Assembly: GCA_031308135.1 (NCBI GenBank)
Contig: JAHLJT010009419.1
Location: 35,147,221 to 35,211,220 of the forward strand
DNA: 64,000 nucleotides
Source of the DNA: Acheta domesticus
Taxonomy: Eukaryota; Arthropoda; Insecta; Orthoptera; Gryllidae
Direction of reading: 5' to 3'
Of the stretch, positions 1 to 10,880 are shown piece after piece; positions within the stretch are counted from its first letter, which is position 1; every line of letters starts with the position of its first letter. The notes beneath the pieces were generated by a model. That model was not told where the DNA came from. It ran no database searches and saw only the letters and a program-made list of their open reading frames with translations. The position numbers and the translations under genes were made by a program.

Positions 1-1990
1 TAAAAACTAAAAACGAACCGTTTCTCACACCGTAATCTACAGAATAAACTCTTCCTGAACATTCTATTACATTTTTGCTGGTACGGTGCTTCCCGATATT
101 ACCTCACCTGCTCAGAGACGTGCAGAATCAGCAAGAAAATGTGAATGAGAGGGACACAGAGCGGCAGTGACAGAGACACACAGAGAGAGACAGGGACAGG
201 GTGAGGGAGGGAGAGACAGTGAGAAACGGAGATGGGAGGTGAAAGTGGGAGATGAAGAGCAGAACAACGTCTGCCGGGTTTTCCTAGAATTATATGTGCG
301 TGAGTGTGAATGGACGACACCTCAGAGACGTTCGATTACAACAGCTAGCCCGGAGAATTCCGATTCACGCGTTGTCATTGTTCCAGCTAACTGCTGATAT
401 CGAAAATCCACACACATCGAGTTCGACCCTCAGACCAACCGGTACATGAAGCTTCAGACCCGATCTGAACATGCGCTAACGCACCAAGTTTATCTTGCGA
501 TTGGTATTCAGAATTCTGAGAACATCCTTTAACGACAGGGATAGGTAGAGCCGCCCTAGTATTCAAAGTATGCGATAAAGGGCCGACAGGGCGAGCGCTT
601 GAGGGGACCGTAAACCCGACCCCCGCATCTCCACCAGAGTGCTACGGCTCACTCAAAGGGTCTCTGCTTCTGACACTTCCAAGAATCCAAACTCACTCCA
701 TTAAAGAGATTTATTTTACAACCGCCGCGCCGGCGTCGCCGTGGATCCGTCGATTCCAAGAGCCGTAACTGTCGAAAAAAACAAGTCGTGAAATGAAATT
801 TACTAGACATCGCTCACAAAATAATTTTCCGACGGATTTCCTCTTTGTAAACCTTCCATTTACTAAACTAAAGACCAAATCATTGAAAGTGTGCACCAAG
901 TGATATAAATCTACTGAAAATGTAGAAAGCGCGAAGATGTAAATAAACATAAAATAGTTTATAACATTAAGTTGTATTGCTGTGACTGAAATAAATCTTC
1001 CCAATGGTGTTTATAGCTACAAAATATCAGTATCTCTTAATTTTTGTTTTCTCGCCGTTGAACTTGAATTGATGCGCAAACGTAAAGAAAAGTCGAACTG
1101 TGGATCATTAAGTTACAGCAAACATTACAAAACGTCGAGTTTCTAATGAATAAACCACATCCAAGAAATTCTTATCGTAGACCTTTCAAATCCGGTGTAT
1201 AATACTGCGTTCTAGAGCTCTGACATGCAAACGCATACACTACGAAGCAAAAGCAGAAGTGCGCGACCCGCAGATAGAAGGCGCCGACAGGGACAGAATG
1301 GACCGGTCCCGACCGCGGAATGCAATCCACATGGCACGCGAGAGGGCGTGGAACGCAGGCGTGGGTAGAGAGAAATGGGGAAAGGGACGAATCAGGAAAT
1401 GGGGAAATCAGGAAAGAAAGGGTCGAGGACAGAGGGGCGTAAAAAATAGTGGGATACATAGACTACACGAGGTGTTTGAAAGAAACCGGTGAACAGAGGC
1501 GGAGAAGAGAATCAGTGACGATATTTTAGAATAAAAGGGGTATGAGAGAAAAAAGAGTAGGTAAAGGGAGATTAAGGACAAACGGAGGGGGGAAAATAAT
1601 TCTGGAAAGAATGGGAGGAGTGGGCGAAAAAGTGGTGGGAAAAATGGATGGAGCACGAAATGTGTAAAGGAGTCGGGGAATACAGATACACTGAGTTCCT
1701 TAAGAGTTTCCTCTCCAGTGGGTTTGCCTTGTGGGGGGACCTTCAGCAAATCACGTGACACTAATTGTATAAAATCACAGTTCCTTTCCTGGCAATAGAA
1801 AGCGCGCTATTCCCAAACTTTACCCACTCATCACAGTTTATTACGATAGAAACGGATTTAATTGTACGACTCAGTCCTGGTCCTTTTTTGAAGTCGATTT
1901 CGTTTCCTTCCTAAAAGGATAATTAGCAAATAAATAAAGGGGCACTAATCTGATTACGGAATAAAATGCAGCGCGATTCTAAAGAGAACG
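1..1990. other. Mostly unique sequence with purine-rich patches
   Basis: No gene recognised. The plus strand is strikingly purine-rich at about 160-260 (GAGA-type runs) and 1330-1670 (GGGAAA/GGAGAAG-type runs). These patches keep short frames open on both strands without any sign of coding. The rest is mixed-composition DNA with no repeat, tRNA or splice-flanked exon that I can support. Confidence 0.5.
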
Positions 1991-1998
1991 AAATCAAT

Positions 1999-2573
1999 GA
2001 TTAATTGATTGATTACTAGTGATTCCGAGCGTGTTAACGGCTAAGATTAGTCCCGTAAATGTAGTGCATATTTTGCTCAGGTGGTGGTGGTGGTGGTGGT
2101 GGTGGTGGAGGCGGTGATCATCCCCAACTCGGTGGTGAGATTCGGCGCGGACTACCGTCGGCTAGCGGGGTTCCCCCCCAGGTATCTCCCACCAGCGGGG
2201 CACCGCCCCAGCCGGGACAAGCTGTAAGTTTACGACCGGTCACCTGGCATGTATGGTAGTGTAGTGTGTGTGAATGTAAGTGTACGTAAGTAAGGGATGA
2301 GGATAGCACAAGGAAGAGAAAGAAAGATTGCGTGCGGTCCGTGGCCCGATTGTTAGGGTACTGCTCCAACATTTGCCTGGTGTTGACCGGAGACCACGGA
2401 AAACTACCGATCAGAGCAGCCGGCTGCTAGAATTCTCCTCCAGGCAGCGAATTCGACCTAGCTGTGTAGTTAGTGTCGAAAATCCCACCACCGTCTGGAC
2501 TCGAACCTAGGACCTCCCGGTTAGAGGCACTGCAGTGACATCAGTCGATGCCCTGAGACACCTCTCCTAGTAT
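1999..2573 (-). mobile_element. tRNA-derived SINE, family A, near full length
   Basis: Read on the minus strand, the element begins with a tRNA-like promoter: an A-box-like block close to 2560 and a B box of the form GGTTCGAGTCC near 2503. A body of about 480 bp follows, shared with at least ten other copies in this window. Landmarks are GGAGAATTCTAGC, CCGGCTGCTCTGATCGG, GGGGCGGTGCC and ACGGGACTAAT. The 3' end is a short AATC/CAAT-type repeat, at the left end here. A (GGT)n expansion at 2081-2110 interrupts the body. Such elements are transcribed by RNA polymerase III and moved by LINE enzymes; that is family knowledge, and the partner LINE cannot be identified here. Confidence 0.85.
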
Positions 2574-3159
2574 AATGAAATCCAGCGTGTCTCCCAGCGA
2601 ATCAAAATCGATCATTCTGCAGCATCGCTTTCCAGCGTGTCGACTCGAAATATCTGACTACTTGCCGCAGCCCAGAGTGAACACACCCACGGGGGCTCCG
2701 GGCCGGGGAGTCGGCGCGTAGCGCCGAGTCTCCAAGCGCTCTCGGGCCCGAAATAGCGCTGCGGAGATAAACACGCCCACTCGCGCGCACACGGAGAATC
2801 CGGCGAGGGAGCAGCGCCCGAAGCCACTCTTGCGAATACATCGCCTACGGAGATCCGTGGTGTAGGCGCCATGCAGCTCGCCTCCCACTTCCGCATACCG
2901 GGGTTCAAATCCCGTTCCACTGATGAAGGGCTTGTGGGGGACAAAGCGCTTCGCAGTAGCATTTCTCAAGTGATTAATGGATGATTATGTTTCGGGGCGC
3001 GTCGACTTGTACGGTCGTTAGTTGATACAGTGCACGTTAAATCACGGGAGTTGATGGTATTCCTTACCTGCTAAAACGTCAAAACCAGCGCCGACCTACA
3101 AGTAGGATTCACTGGGGCTCTCGCTTCGAGTATCGGATTCGATAGTGTTTGCAGATTCA
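2574..3159. other. GC-rich block with a tRNA-like (SINE head) motif
   Basis: About 2660-2860 is CpG-rich. At about 2850-2925 (plus) there is an A-box-like TGGTGTAGGCG followed by a perfect B-box-like GGGTTCAAATCCC, spaced as in a tRNA promoter. The sequence does not fold into a convincing tRNA cloverleaf, so I read it as the head of a further tRNA-derived SINE whose body I could not match elsewhere in the window. Nothing else is recognised up to 3159. Confidence 0.4.
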
Positions 3160-3486
3160 ATGCTGTAACGGTTAGCGTACCGGACTGTCATACCCAAGTT
3201 TGCGGGTTCAAACCCGATTTTAAAGGGCGAAAAAATCATTCGTACGCCTTCCTTCGGAGGGAAGTAAAGCCGGCTGTCCCATGTTAGTAGATTTACTTGC
3301 ATGTAAAAGATCCTCAAGCCTAAATGACGCCTCTGAGCTAAATTCAAATCGCCTGTTTCGTCGCCCGAGATAATACCTCCTTTCTCCGCTAGTTGGTGAA
3401 GGGAGCGTAGTGAAATTTGCGTGGTCAGACGGAAGAGCGGGCCTGATGGCCCGAGTCTCGCCACGTAAAATAATACACTAACTATC
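3160..3486 (+). mobile_element. tRNA-derived SINE, family B
   Basis: The head has a tRNA-like promoter: ACGGTTAGCGTACCGG, then a B box GCGGGTTCAAACCCG near 3200. The body is shared with copies at 6096-6441 and 44656-45011. Landmarks are GGGCGAAAAAATC, TCGTACGCCTTCC, AAGCCGGCTGT, CTCAAGCCTAAATGACGCC and CGAGTCTCGCCACGTAAAAT. The 3' end is ACTAACTATC. It lacks the ATCGAAGCCGTGG segment seen in the 6.1-kb copy. It is unrelated in sequence to family A. Confidence 0.85.
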
Positions 3487-3548
3487 TTCGCCTGAGGAGC
3501 TCCAGACAGAATAAACCAGAAGCTCCTGAATGGTCTCCAGATAAATGA

Positions 3549-3980
3549 AGTGCATGTACAGTTGGTAACAGTATTGTTTGTACAGTCCACAATTTGCTCC
3601 AAAAACATTGATTTTATGTGGAAAATTAATACTAATGAAAATATATCACAAGCTAATTGAATAATTCCAGTTAAATAAAATGTAACTTTGAACACCTAGA
3701 CGAAATGGCCTTGAATTTGAAATACTCCAGCACATTTAGTTGCTCGGGAACTAGCCGCTAGGAAGATATCCAAGCAACTGAATGTGCTAGTGAACTTCAA
3801 ATTCAAGGCCGTTTCGTCTCGGTTACAAAGTAACTGGAAGCGTACAAAGTTTTATTTAACTGGAATTATTCAATTATCTTGTATTACATTTTTCATTAGT
3901 ATTAATTTTCCACTTAAAATTAACGATTTTCAAGCAAATTATGGACTGTACAAACAAGACTGTTACAAACTGTATATTGC
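3549..3980. repeat. Long fold-back (inverted repeat), arms about 200 bp
   Basis: The left arm (about 3549-3744) is the reverse complement of the right arm (about 3773-3980), around a 28-nt spacer at 3745-3772. Matching blocks can be followed along the whole length, for example TTTATTTAACTGGAATTATT, TTTCATTAGTATTAATTTTC and TGGACTGTACAAACAA on the right, each with its complement on the left. The right arm carries an extra ~14 bp near 3830-3845. Similarity is high but imperfect, so the repeat has aged. It has no coding capacity. It resembles fold-back or non-autonomous inverted-repeat elements; the superfamily is undetermined. A transcript from either strand would form a long hairpin. Confidence 0.85.
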
Positions 3981-4039
3981 TGCGACTTGTATGTACGACA
4001 ACAAGATGCTCACGCAATAATAATGTTGGTCAGTTTAAA

Positions 4040-4335
4040 TTGTATGTGTGTGTTTGTAAGGAGTGAGGAGGGGACAAGGATGAGGCAGGCGAGATCGCGT
4101 GTGGTCCATGGCCTGGTTTTAAGGTATTGCTCCGGCACTGACTCGTATTGTTCGGAGAAACTACGGGAAACTACAGATCAGAGCAGTTGGTCACTAGAAT
4201 TCTCTTTCAAAGAGAGGCGAAATTTGACGTAGGTAGGACAGAAAATACGCCACCATGGGAACTCGAACCCTGTGAGCTTCAGGACAGAGGTACTACAGTG
4301 AGATTAGCTGATGACCTGAGTCACTTCACACGGTA
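4040..4335 (-). mobile_element. SINE A, partial copy lacking the 3' half
   Basis: On the minus strand this holds the head (B box GGTTCGAGTTCCC near 4262), followed by diverged GAGAATTCTAGTGACC and TAGTTTCCCGTAGTTTCTCCG blocks of family A. It stops near 4040, before the GGGGCGGTGCC region. Many substitutions mark it as an older copy. Confidence 0.75.
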
Positions 4336-6095
4336 GGGATGAATGATGAAGACAGGTAAATGGTCGTGGATTGGATGACAGTTGAGAAGAGATACATAGT
4401 GGTATGAGATGCAAACGTTACCACCATCGCATGACGGAAACAATTTCATGATGAATCGCTTGGTACAAGGTCAAACGCACAACCGCCTCCTTGATCCATG
4501 AGACCATCTGCTTGGATCCTTCACCAACTCCTGCACCACGCACGGTGTCATGGAAATAAATTGATGCAGCTGAATTTCGGCGGACCGGAAAAGGCCACAT
4601 CGTTGGCTGTTTTGTCAGTGTTTCCACCAATTTCTTCCGCACACACAGATTACAACACGCAATTATAGACGCTCCACAGTTGTCCTGACTGCAATAGCTG
4701 TGATAATATTGCTGTGTAATTCTTAAAGCGACACCAAAACGCACGGACTCACATGCAGCACATCGCAGAGATGGGAAGGGTTGTGGTTTCGAATTCCTCG
4801 TATAGTAGGGTATTTTCATGATGTGATTGTGGCATCGTAGACAAAGGGAAAAACAGCTTATCCAAGTGTTGACCACTTCATCATTCATTAATTCTTAATT
4901 AAAAATAAAAGTCACGTATTAGTTCTCCAGTGGAACATGATATCTCGCCCACCGAATTCCTTGATATTTAAAACTTTCATCACACCTCTTTGCCTTCACT
5001 ATATAATCATTGTCACAAAACTTGACACATCACAATACTGAAAATAACGATTTCCTTTTTTTCTTTTTCCAAGGAAAAACGAGATATTTTGGTTCTGCAA
5101 AACATAATTTGTCTCGTACGTCTTGATAAAAGCCTAAGAACAGAATACACCAAACGAAGATAAAAAAAAATACAACCGTCATATTCATGGCATCTCAAAG
5201 TTCAAGGAGCCAGAACTTCCAGGTTGAATGTATTTAATGAGTCGTACATATTTAAATGTGCACTTTGCGCCCTCCGTCGTCCAGTGAATACATTTTTCTA
5301 AAGCGCAGTCCTTTTCTAATGTAACTTTAACCGGGAACAAAATGCATATTTACAAGAGTTAAGTAACAAAATCGTTTCATTATTTATTGATAACACCATT
5401 TCCTATGGAAGAAACAAATAAAACAACACACTGCCAAATGCGAGTGTGTACTTTCCGCTGAAGAGCAATATGGACCAATAAAATGCGAAAGCAAATGAAA
5501 AGGACAAACTTAATTTACTAAATGCGAGCGTTTATTTCTAATTATGACTTATAACCATCTCAAAAATTCAATCTCCAAAATGTAGGCCATTTTCCCAACA
5601 GTGTACTAGCAATCACCAACCAAATGAAACTAAAAATTAAGCGGATCGAGCGAGCAATCTCAAATTAAAACCTGTGCCGAGGCGAGTAAATTGTTTGCCG
5701 TCACCGAATGCTTCAATCAATATCACAAACAGTTAAGCCAAATGGAACAAATGAATGTTTATGTATGAAATCAGAACAATGCTGCGGATTGTGAATGTTA
5801 ACCCCATTGGGTCCAACGGCATTTTTTAGAGACAACGCTCCAGGGAATAAAGACGGGAATTGCAAAAGGTAATTGAGAATTATCTAGAGCTCTGGAGATG
5901 GAGTGAGTAGTAAATAGATATTGAGTTTCAATAAATATTCTTTATTTAGAGACGTTCTCGGTTGTCAGAAGAATGCGAAAAAAAAGAGCCACGAATAAAA
6001 AGTAGCATCTTTGTGTCTATTCCTTTTTAATTGTAGTTCACTCAATTCAGCCTTGTCCGGAAAACCATTAATTCTTCATTGCAATCATTGCGGTG
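4336..6095. other. AT-rich sequence; one unrecognised ORF
   Basis: A 156-codon minus-strand frame at 4418-4888 is listed separately. The rest (about 4900-6095) is AT-rich, with scattered short frames and poly-A/T runs. I see no repeat family, tRNA or exon with convincing splice sites. Confidence 0.45.
4418..4888 (-). CDS. Unrecognised 156-codon open frame, doubtful gene
   Basis: This is the longest frame in an ordinary-composition stretch of the first 10 kb, so low GC bias or lack of stop codons does not explain it trivially. The product is cysteine- and histidine-containing (paired cysteines around residues 41-44 and 74-81) and then basic. I recognise no domain, signal peptide or membrane segment. 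It sits directly next to a SINE A fragment, so it may be a relic of a mobile element. A chance frame is at least as likely. I assign no function. Confidence 0.15.
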   Translation of the reverse strand: MNDEVVNTWISCFSLCLRCHNHIMKIPYYTRNSKPQPFPSLRCAACESVRFGVALRITQQYYHSYCSQDNCGASIIACCNLCVRKKLVETLTKQPTMWPFPVRRNSAASIYFHDTVRGAGVGEGSKQMVSWIKEAVVRLTLYQAIHHEIVSVMRWW

Positions 6096-6441
6096 CATTC
6101 GATGGTGTGACGGTTAGCGTGCCGGACTGTCATACCCAAGTTCGCGGGTTCAAACCCGATCGAAGCCGTGGATTTTTAAGGGCGAAAAAATCCTTCGTAC
6201 GCCTTCCGCGGAGGGGAAGTAAAGCCGGCTGTTCCATGTTAGTAGATTTACTGCATGTAAAAGATCCTCAAGCCTAAATGACGCCTCTGAGTTAAATTCA
6301 AATCGCCTGTTTCGTCGCCCGAGATAATACCTTCTTTCTCCGCTAGGTGAAAGGAGCGTAGCGAAATTTGCGTGGTCAGACGGAAGATTGGCCTGATGGC
6401 CCGAGTCTCGCCACGTAAAATAAGGCATTAACTATAACTAT
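6096..6441 (+). mobile_element. SINE B, near full length
   Basis: The head GTGACGGTTAGCGTGCCGG is followed by a B box GCGGGTTCAAACCCG and the full family B body, including the ATCGAAGCCGTGG segment. It ends in a short tail ATTAACTATAACTATAAA. This copy and the 44.7-kb copy define the family best. Confidence 0.85.
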
Positions 6442-7424
6442 AAATATTTGTGTTCCAAAACACGTTTGTTTCTTATAATGAATGGTCATGGTCTTCGCTG
6501 TGTTGGCAACCTTTCGTCACCATCGACGTAGCTGTGTCGGAGGATGTCACAGACTGGATGAAAATCTAGAGGGCAGTTGCTCTTATTAGCCCGTGGTTTT
6601 CTGAGGCCAGCCTCAGGTGTGTGGTGAAACAGTACCCTAACCATTATGCCAAAGGGCAACTTTTCCTTCCCCACCCTGCCCCTATACCTTTGCTTAAACC
6701 CTGAAAATGGTCTGAACTCCCATCACAATACAGCCCAATTCCCACCTTCACTAAATGCTCCAGTGGATCAGGCTATGGTCCGATTAAAATAAGTTGGTGA
6801 TTGACAATTGTGCTTCTGAAGTTGTAGCTTCGTGCAATATGAGTGTATGATTTGGGTACTTTAACTAGTATTTATTTCAAATGTTTATTTTCGTGTCCCG
6901 GGAGCACGTGCTCAGTGGTACCCAAACTGTCAACGTCGTTCCCTTCCATTCGCAAATGTCAATCACCAACGTATTTTAATCGGACCATAGATCATACCAA
7001 TAACGCCATTCAAAGAAGATTGGTCACGAACTTTCTGTTTTGTAGTTTACAGACATATTTCATTAGTTGTTTTTTTTCTTCACTTTTGCATCGTATAGTT
7101 GTCGATGGTGAAGAAGAGTGCCACTCGAAAGCAAGTGCGACAAGGGCGCGGTTTGGCGCTCTGCAGGGCGGCCGGCGTCGGGCGGGGCGCGGCGGCCCTA
7201 GAAAGGCCTTTATTAAAGCGCTTTTAAGAAGCGAAGGGCGTTGCAGGTGCGAGGCCATTAGCACGGCGAGCGCGGCGCAGGGGCATCGCGAGCAGGCCAC
7301 GCCCCTCCCCGACCCTTCCAGCCTTTCCCATTTGCGCCCCGCCTCGTGCCTCTCCTCCCCGCCCCCGCTCTGTCGCAGCTCAACTTCGTTCCGACCTGAA
7401 CCGGATGAGTTTAATTCAGAGCCA
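6442..7424. other. Unique sequence with a CpG-rich block at 7130-7390
   Basis: About 6442-7100 has nothing recognisable. About 7130-7390 is CpG-dense (GGCGCGGTTTGGCGCT, GGGCGGGGCGCGGCGG), like the other islands of this window. No first exon with a clear splice donor was found. Confidence 0.4.
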
Positions 7425-8482
7425 GTGTTGCCGCAGTCTCTGCAGTGACTCTGATCCGGAGGTCCTAGGGTTCGAGTCCCAACGCTGGTGGATTTTCGAC
7501 ACCAGCTACATAAGTTCGTGTGACGTCGTCATGAGATGAGGAAGAACACAGACACGGAGTTTACTGTACATATTTATTTACAATAGTTTATTACACTATG
7601 TACACTCTTAAGGAACACTCCTAAGGAACGCTGCTCTCCACAGCACTCCGGCTCCTGAGACGAGCCGCCTCAGTTTTTGCCAAGAGAACCCCAGCTCGCT
7701 ACACTAGCGCCGCCCCTGGTCTCTTGTCCCGCGACGAAAAGCCACGCCTCGCAAGACGCTGCTCGCGATCACCTCCGCACATCGCGACGGTCAAACTCGA
7801 ATCCAAGGAAGCTTATTACACCCGCCTCCCTTGCGAGGCATCACGTGACCGACCTCCCTCGCACAAAGCGTCATTTCCGCTCGAGATTTGGGCCGGCTGC
7901 AGATGGAGCCTGTGGTCCACCTGCAGACGATTTCTGTCGTCACACATCACTTGTGCGAACGGACAGCCGCCTTCTCAGACACGCCCCCAGCGGAGAGACC
8001 CTCGAGAGACCCCGGGGGTCCACCCCCCCTGCGCGGCACGAGAGGACCAACCCCTCCCCCTTGCACGACTTGTGCGGTCGGTCGCGCCCAGTGCTATGAC
8101 GCTACACTAGGTTAAATTCAATCGCTGCCTGAAGGAGAATTCTAGCGACCGGCTGTTCTGAAAGTTTTTTGTGTGTTTTTCTTTTTCTTTTCGTTTTTAG
8201 CAATATCAGATGAATGCCGGAGCACAATCGCAAGCAAACGGGCCTCGGAGCGCATGCGATCTTTCCGTTATCTTACTTGCCCTAGGAGGGATATACCTGG
8301 AGATGGAAATCCCCACGTATCTCCAGGCGAGCCAACGTATAGGTCAGCGCCTTATCTCACCATCCAGTATGAAAGAAACATCGTCTCCTCGCAGTATTAC
8401 AACACTAACACTCACAACACTAACGGGACCAATGACTATAGCAGTTGACGTGGCCGGAAACTTCAATCAATCAATCCAATCC
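7425..8482 (+). mobile_element. SINE A copy split by an LTR-like insertion
   Basis: The SINE head, including B box GGGTTCGAGTCCC near 7469, occupies 7430-7510. The remainder, from CTAGGTTAAATTCAATCGC through GGAGAATTCTAGCGACCGG to the AATCAATCAATCC tail, occupies about 8107-8482. Joining the two parts at the duplicated GCTACA restores the order seen in uninterrupted copies. The A-box part of the head is poorly conserved, and the body carries internal rearrangement around 8165-8215. Confidence 0.8.
7511..8100 (-). mobile_element. Probable solo LTR, inserted in SINE A
   Basis: This 590-bp block interrupts a SINE A copy. It is flanked by identical hexamers GCTACA at 7505-7510 and 8101-8106, the expected target duplication. 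Read on the minus strand it is GC-rich at the start and has AATAAACTATTG and AATAAATATG polyadenylation-like signals about 60-90 bp before its end. That is the layout expected of an LTR R-U5 region. No coding sequence, primer-binding site or partner LTR is seen, so a solo LTR left by recombination is the simplest reading. A non-autonomous DNA element is possible, because the ends are not a clear TG/CA pair. Confidence 0.6.
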
Positions 8483-8517
8483 GTCCAGCCTACTACCACT
8501 ACTACTACTACTACTAT

Positions 8518-8687
8518 TATTAAGTTGGCTGTCCGGGTGACGCCGCGTCCATGGCAAAGGTGCCGACGTTTCGGTCGCCATTCTGCGACCTTCCTCAGGG
8601 CGTAATGCGAGGAAGGTCGCAGAATGGCGACCGAAACGTCGGCACCTTTGCCATGGACGCGGCGTCACCCGGACAGCCAACTTAATA
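8518..8687. repeat. Perfect 79-bp-arm palindrome with 12-nt loop
   Basis: 8518-8596 is an exact reverse complement of 8609-8687, separated by AGGGCGTAATGC. The arms contain GACGCCGCGTCCATGG and ACCGAAACGTCGGCACC. Base-by-base comparison of all 79 positions gave no mismatch. It lies just beyond the 3' tail of the SINE A copy, inside a CTA/TAC-type microsatellite present on both sides. No ORF of substance. It is either a young fold-back element or an inverted duplication; an assembly or read fold-back artefact must be excluded. Confidence 0.9.
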
Positions 8688-10585
8688 TTGACTCCGGCCG
8701 CGGAAGCCTACGCTCTTACTACTACTATTTTCTCCGCTCTGCCCAACATTACTTCTTCGCCATGATTTCCCTCGCTCCAACCGATTTCGTTTCATCATTT
8801 CGCTGAACCCCCGCCATTTTCTTCTCGTCACACCCTCCTCTTTTCCCCAACGGTCATCCGGACCCGTTTCATCCAGGCTCTCACCATGTACCCTGCCCGT
8901 CCGGTCCATTGCCGACCATTTGCTACGACTACTAGTTCCATGATTCGCAAAGTGCAATGACAAGTGTTCGGAAGAAATGGAAAATCCGAATTCCAATTCT
9001 GCGCAAATCAGGCTTTTGATGACTCAGAAATGTCTGTTGATCTAAAATTTTATGGTATAATCTAACCCACTTTGTTTCTAACGCATTAATATGCCTGTAA
9101 GTTACAAATGTATACTAGTCAGCGGGAAAAGAAATCCTCCGCGGATGGCAAGAATGCATGGTTGTGATTAGAGAACATATTCAATCGGAATAAAGAAATT
9201 GCTGCCTACTCTAACGAAAGGCCAAAAAAAAAAAAAAAATCACGGATGGACAGAAGCAGATTTTTCTCCAAATCATACGGTTCAAAACACCTGGAGAAGC
9301 AAGATGTGGAAGAAGCAGCAAAAGATGGGCTCATTAGTAGCATTAAATGGCACAGAAGTTCAAACACATGACGAGGAAGAAGATTAAGAATAAAAAGATG
9401 GATAACAAAAAGTACATTTTAATTTCAATTTCCTGTTCTGTATTTGAAACTCATATTTGTGCTTCTCACATAAATGTTTCGTAATTCTAGCCAAACGGAA
9501 CTGTATCGTGTCAGTAAATTTGTTATGTGGACACGAGCAAATGGAATTTTCGATTTAATAGCTAAACTATCAAAGATTGCGATAAAGAGCAGTTTTGTGG
9601 TTGTCTTTCTTATTGTTTTCTTTGCTTTATTGTTTTTATTTGATGCGACGTCTACTATTCACAAAACTACCACTATATTTTAATCTGACAGCTTTGACAC
9701 TCAAAGATTCTGCAGTTTGCTTTCGAAACACCTTTACAAACTGGTTTGTTTGCAAAAGAGAGACATCTATAAGATACTTCACTAAGAAATTCCTCTACTG
9801 CTCTTCTGTCGCAGTCTCAGTACATTAATTATTGAACTACACGGCTGAGTATACGAGTCTCAAAGTCACTGTACGTGCATATAGTTGCAGACATGCAAAT
9901 TCCATTCCCGGGAGGGTTTATGTTTACGGGCTTTTTATAAACAAAAAACGTTCGCAGAGATGAAATAGGTGATGAGATTTTCCTTCTAGCGTGAGTGAAC
10001 ATCGTAGTTATTCGTGATGTACTACGAAGTAAACCACCACATCACCAATTTATTTCTCATTCTATTTGAAGTCGTTCCTTCCAAGTCTACAATTTTCCCT
10101 TTCTCGAGCCAGGTCGCACAACTTGACAGGTATTACATTTCAGGCAATTCCACTGACATTTAAAGGACGGAATATTAAAGACTCTCGCTTCCTGAAGACG
10201 AAGCTGATTACCAAAGAGCGAGTTTCTGATAAATTCTGCGTCAAACCCCATATCCAAATCGCAAATCTGATGTCGCAAGCGAGTTATTACGAAACTCATC
10301 CGCAAAGAATGGGCGCAATTTGTTTCCGAAATACTATTGCGATTGCGGCCGCGTCGGATCGGAGGTTGAGCGAAGTGGGAATGAAATCCTGTCGCGATGA
10401 GAGTGAGAGCAGCGGCCGGAGGGGGAGGAATGTGGAAGTGCGCGGCCCCGAATCCATCACACGAAGCGCTGCCCCACTCCAACCCCCGACCACGCAGCAC
10501 ACTGGGCCGGAATATGCCCCCCCCCCCAAAAAAAAGATGTGCGTAGTGAAAAAAGTAAAAAAAATTAAATAAAAAAAAATCCGAA
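8688..10585. other. Mostly AT-rich unique sequence
   Basis: Contains a poly-A run near 9223-9239 and an imperfect inverted motif near 9916-9946 (GTTTATGTTTACGGGC...TATAAAC). No gene, RNA or repeat family was recognised. Short frames at 9474-9828 are hydrophobic but low-complexity and AT-driven. Confidence 0.4.
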
Positions 10586-10589
10586 CTGC

Positions 10590-10880
10590 GTAGCCGACGT
10601 GTCTAAGCGATCCATAAACGAACAAGCGCGGCTCGCGACAGTTGTACATATGTCGCTGACGCCACTAAGCGAGCCATACACGAGCGAGCGTGGCTCGCGA
10701 CAATTGTAATTATGTCGCCGCTGCCGCTAAGCGACACATACACGAGCGAGCGAGACTCGCGATCCTGGCTCGCGAGAGTTGTAAAGATGTCGCCGCCGCT
10801 AAGCGACCCGTACGCGAGCAAGCGCGGCTTGCGATTCCTGCGCGCGACAGTTGTAAGTATGTCGCCGCAGCTATTTGCTT
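10590..10880. repeat. GC-rich minisatellite, 62-76-bp units
   Basis: The anchor ATGTCGC recurs at about 10650, 10712, 10788 and 10859, giving spacings of about 62, 76 and 71 bp. Each unit holds GCTAAGCGA, a CGAGCGAGCG-like block and CTCGCGACAGTTGTA. Within a unit GTCGC and GCGAC can pair, as can GCGAG and CTCGC, so each is potentially a small hairpin. Spacings that are not multiples of three make a coding repeat unlikely. About four copies. Confidence 0.8.
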
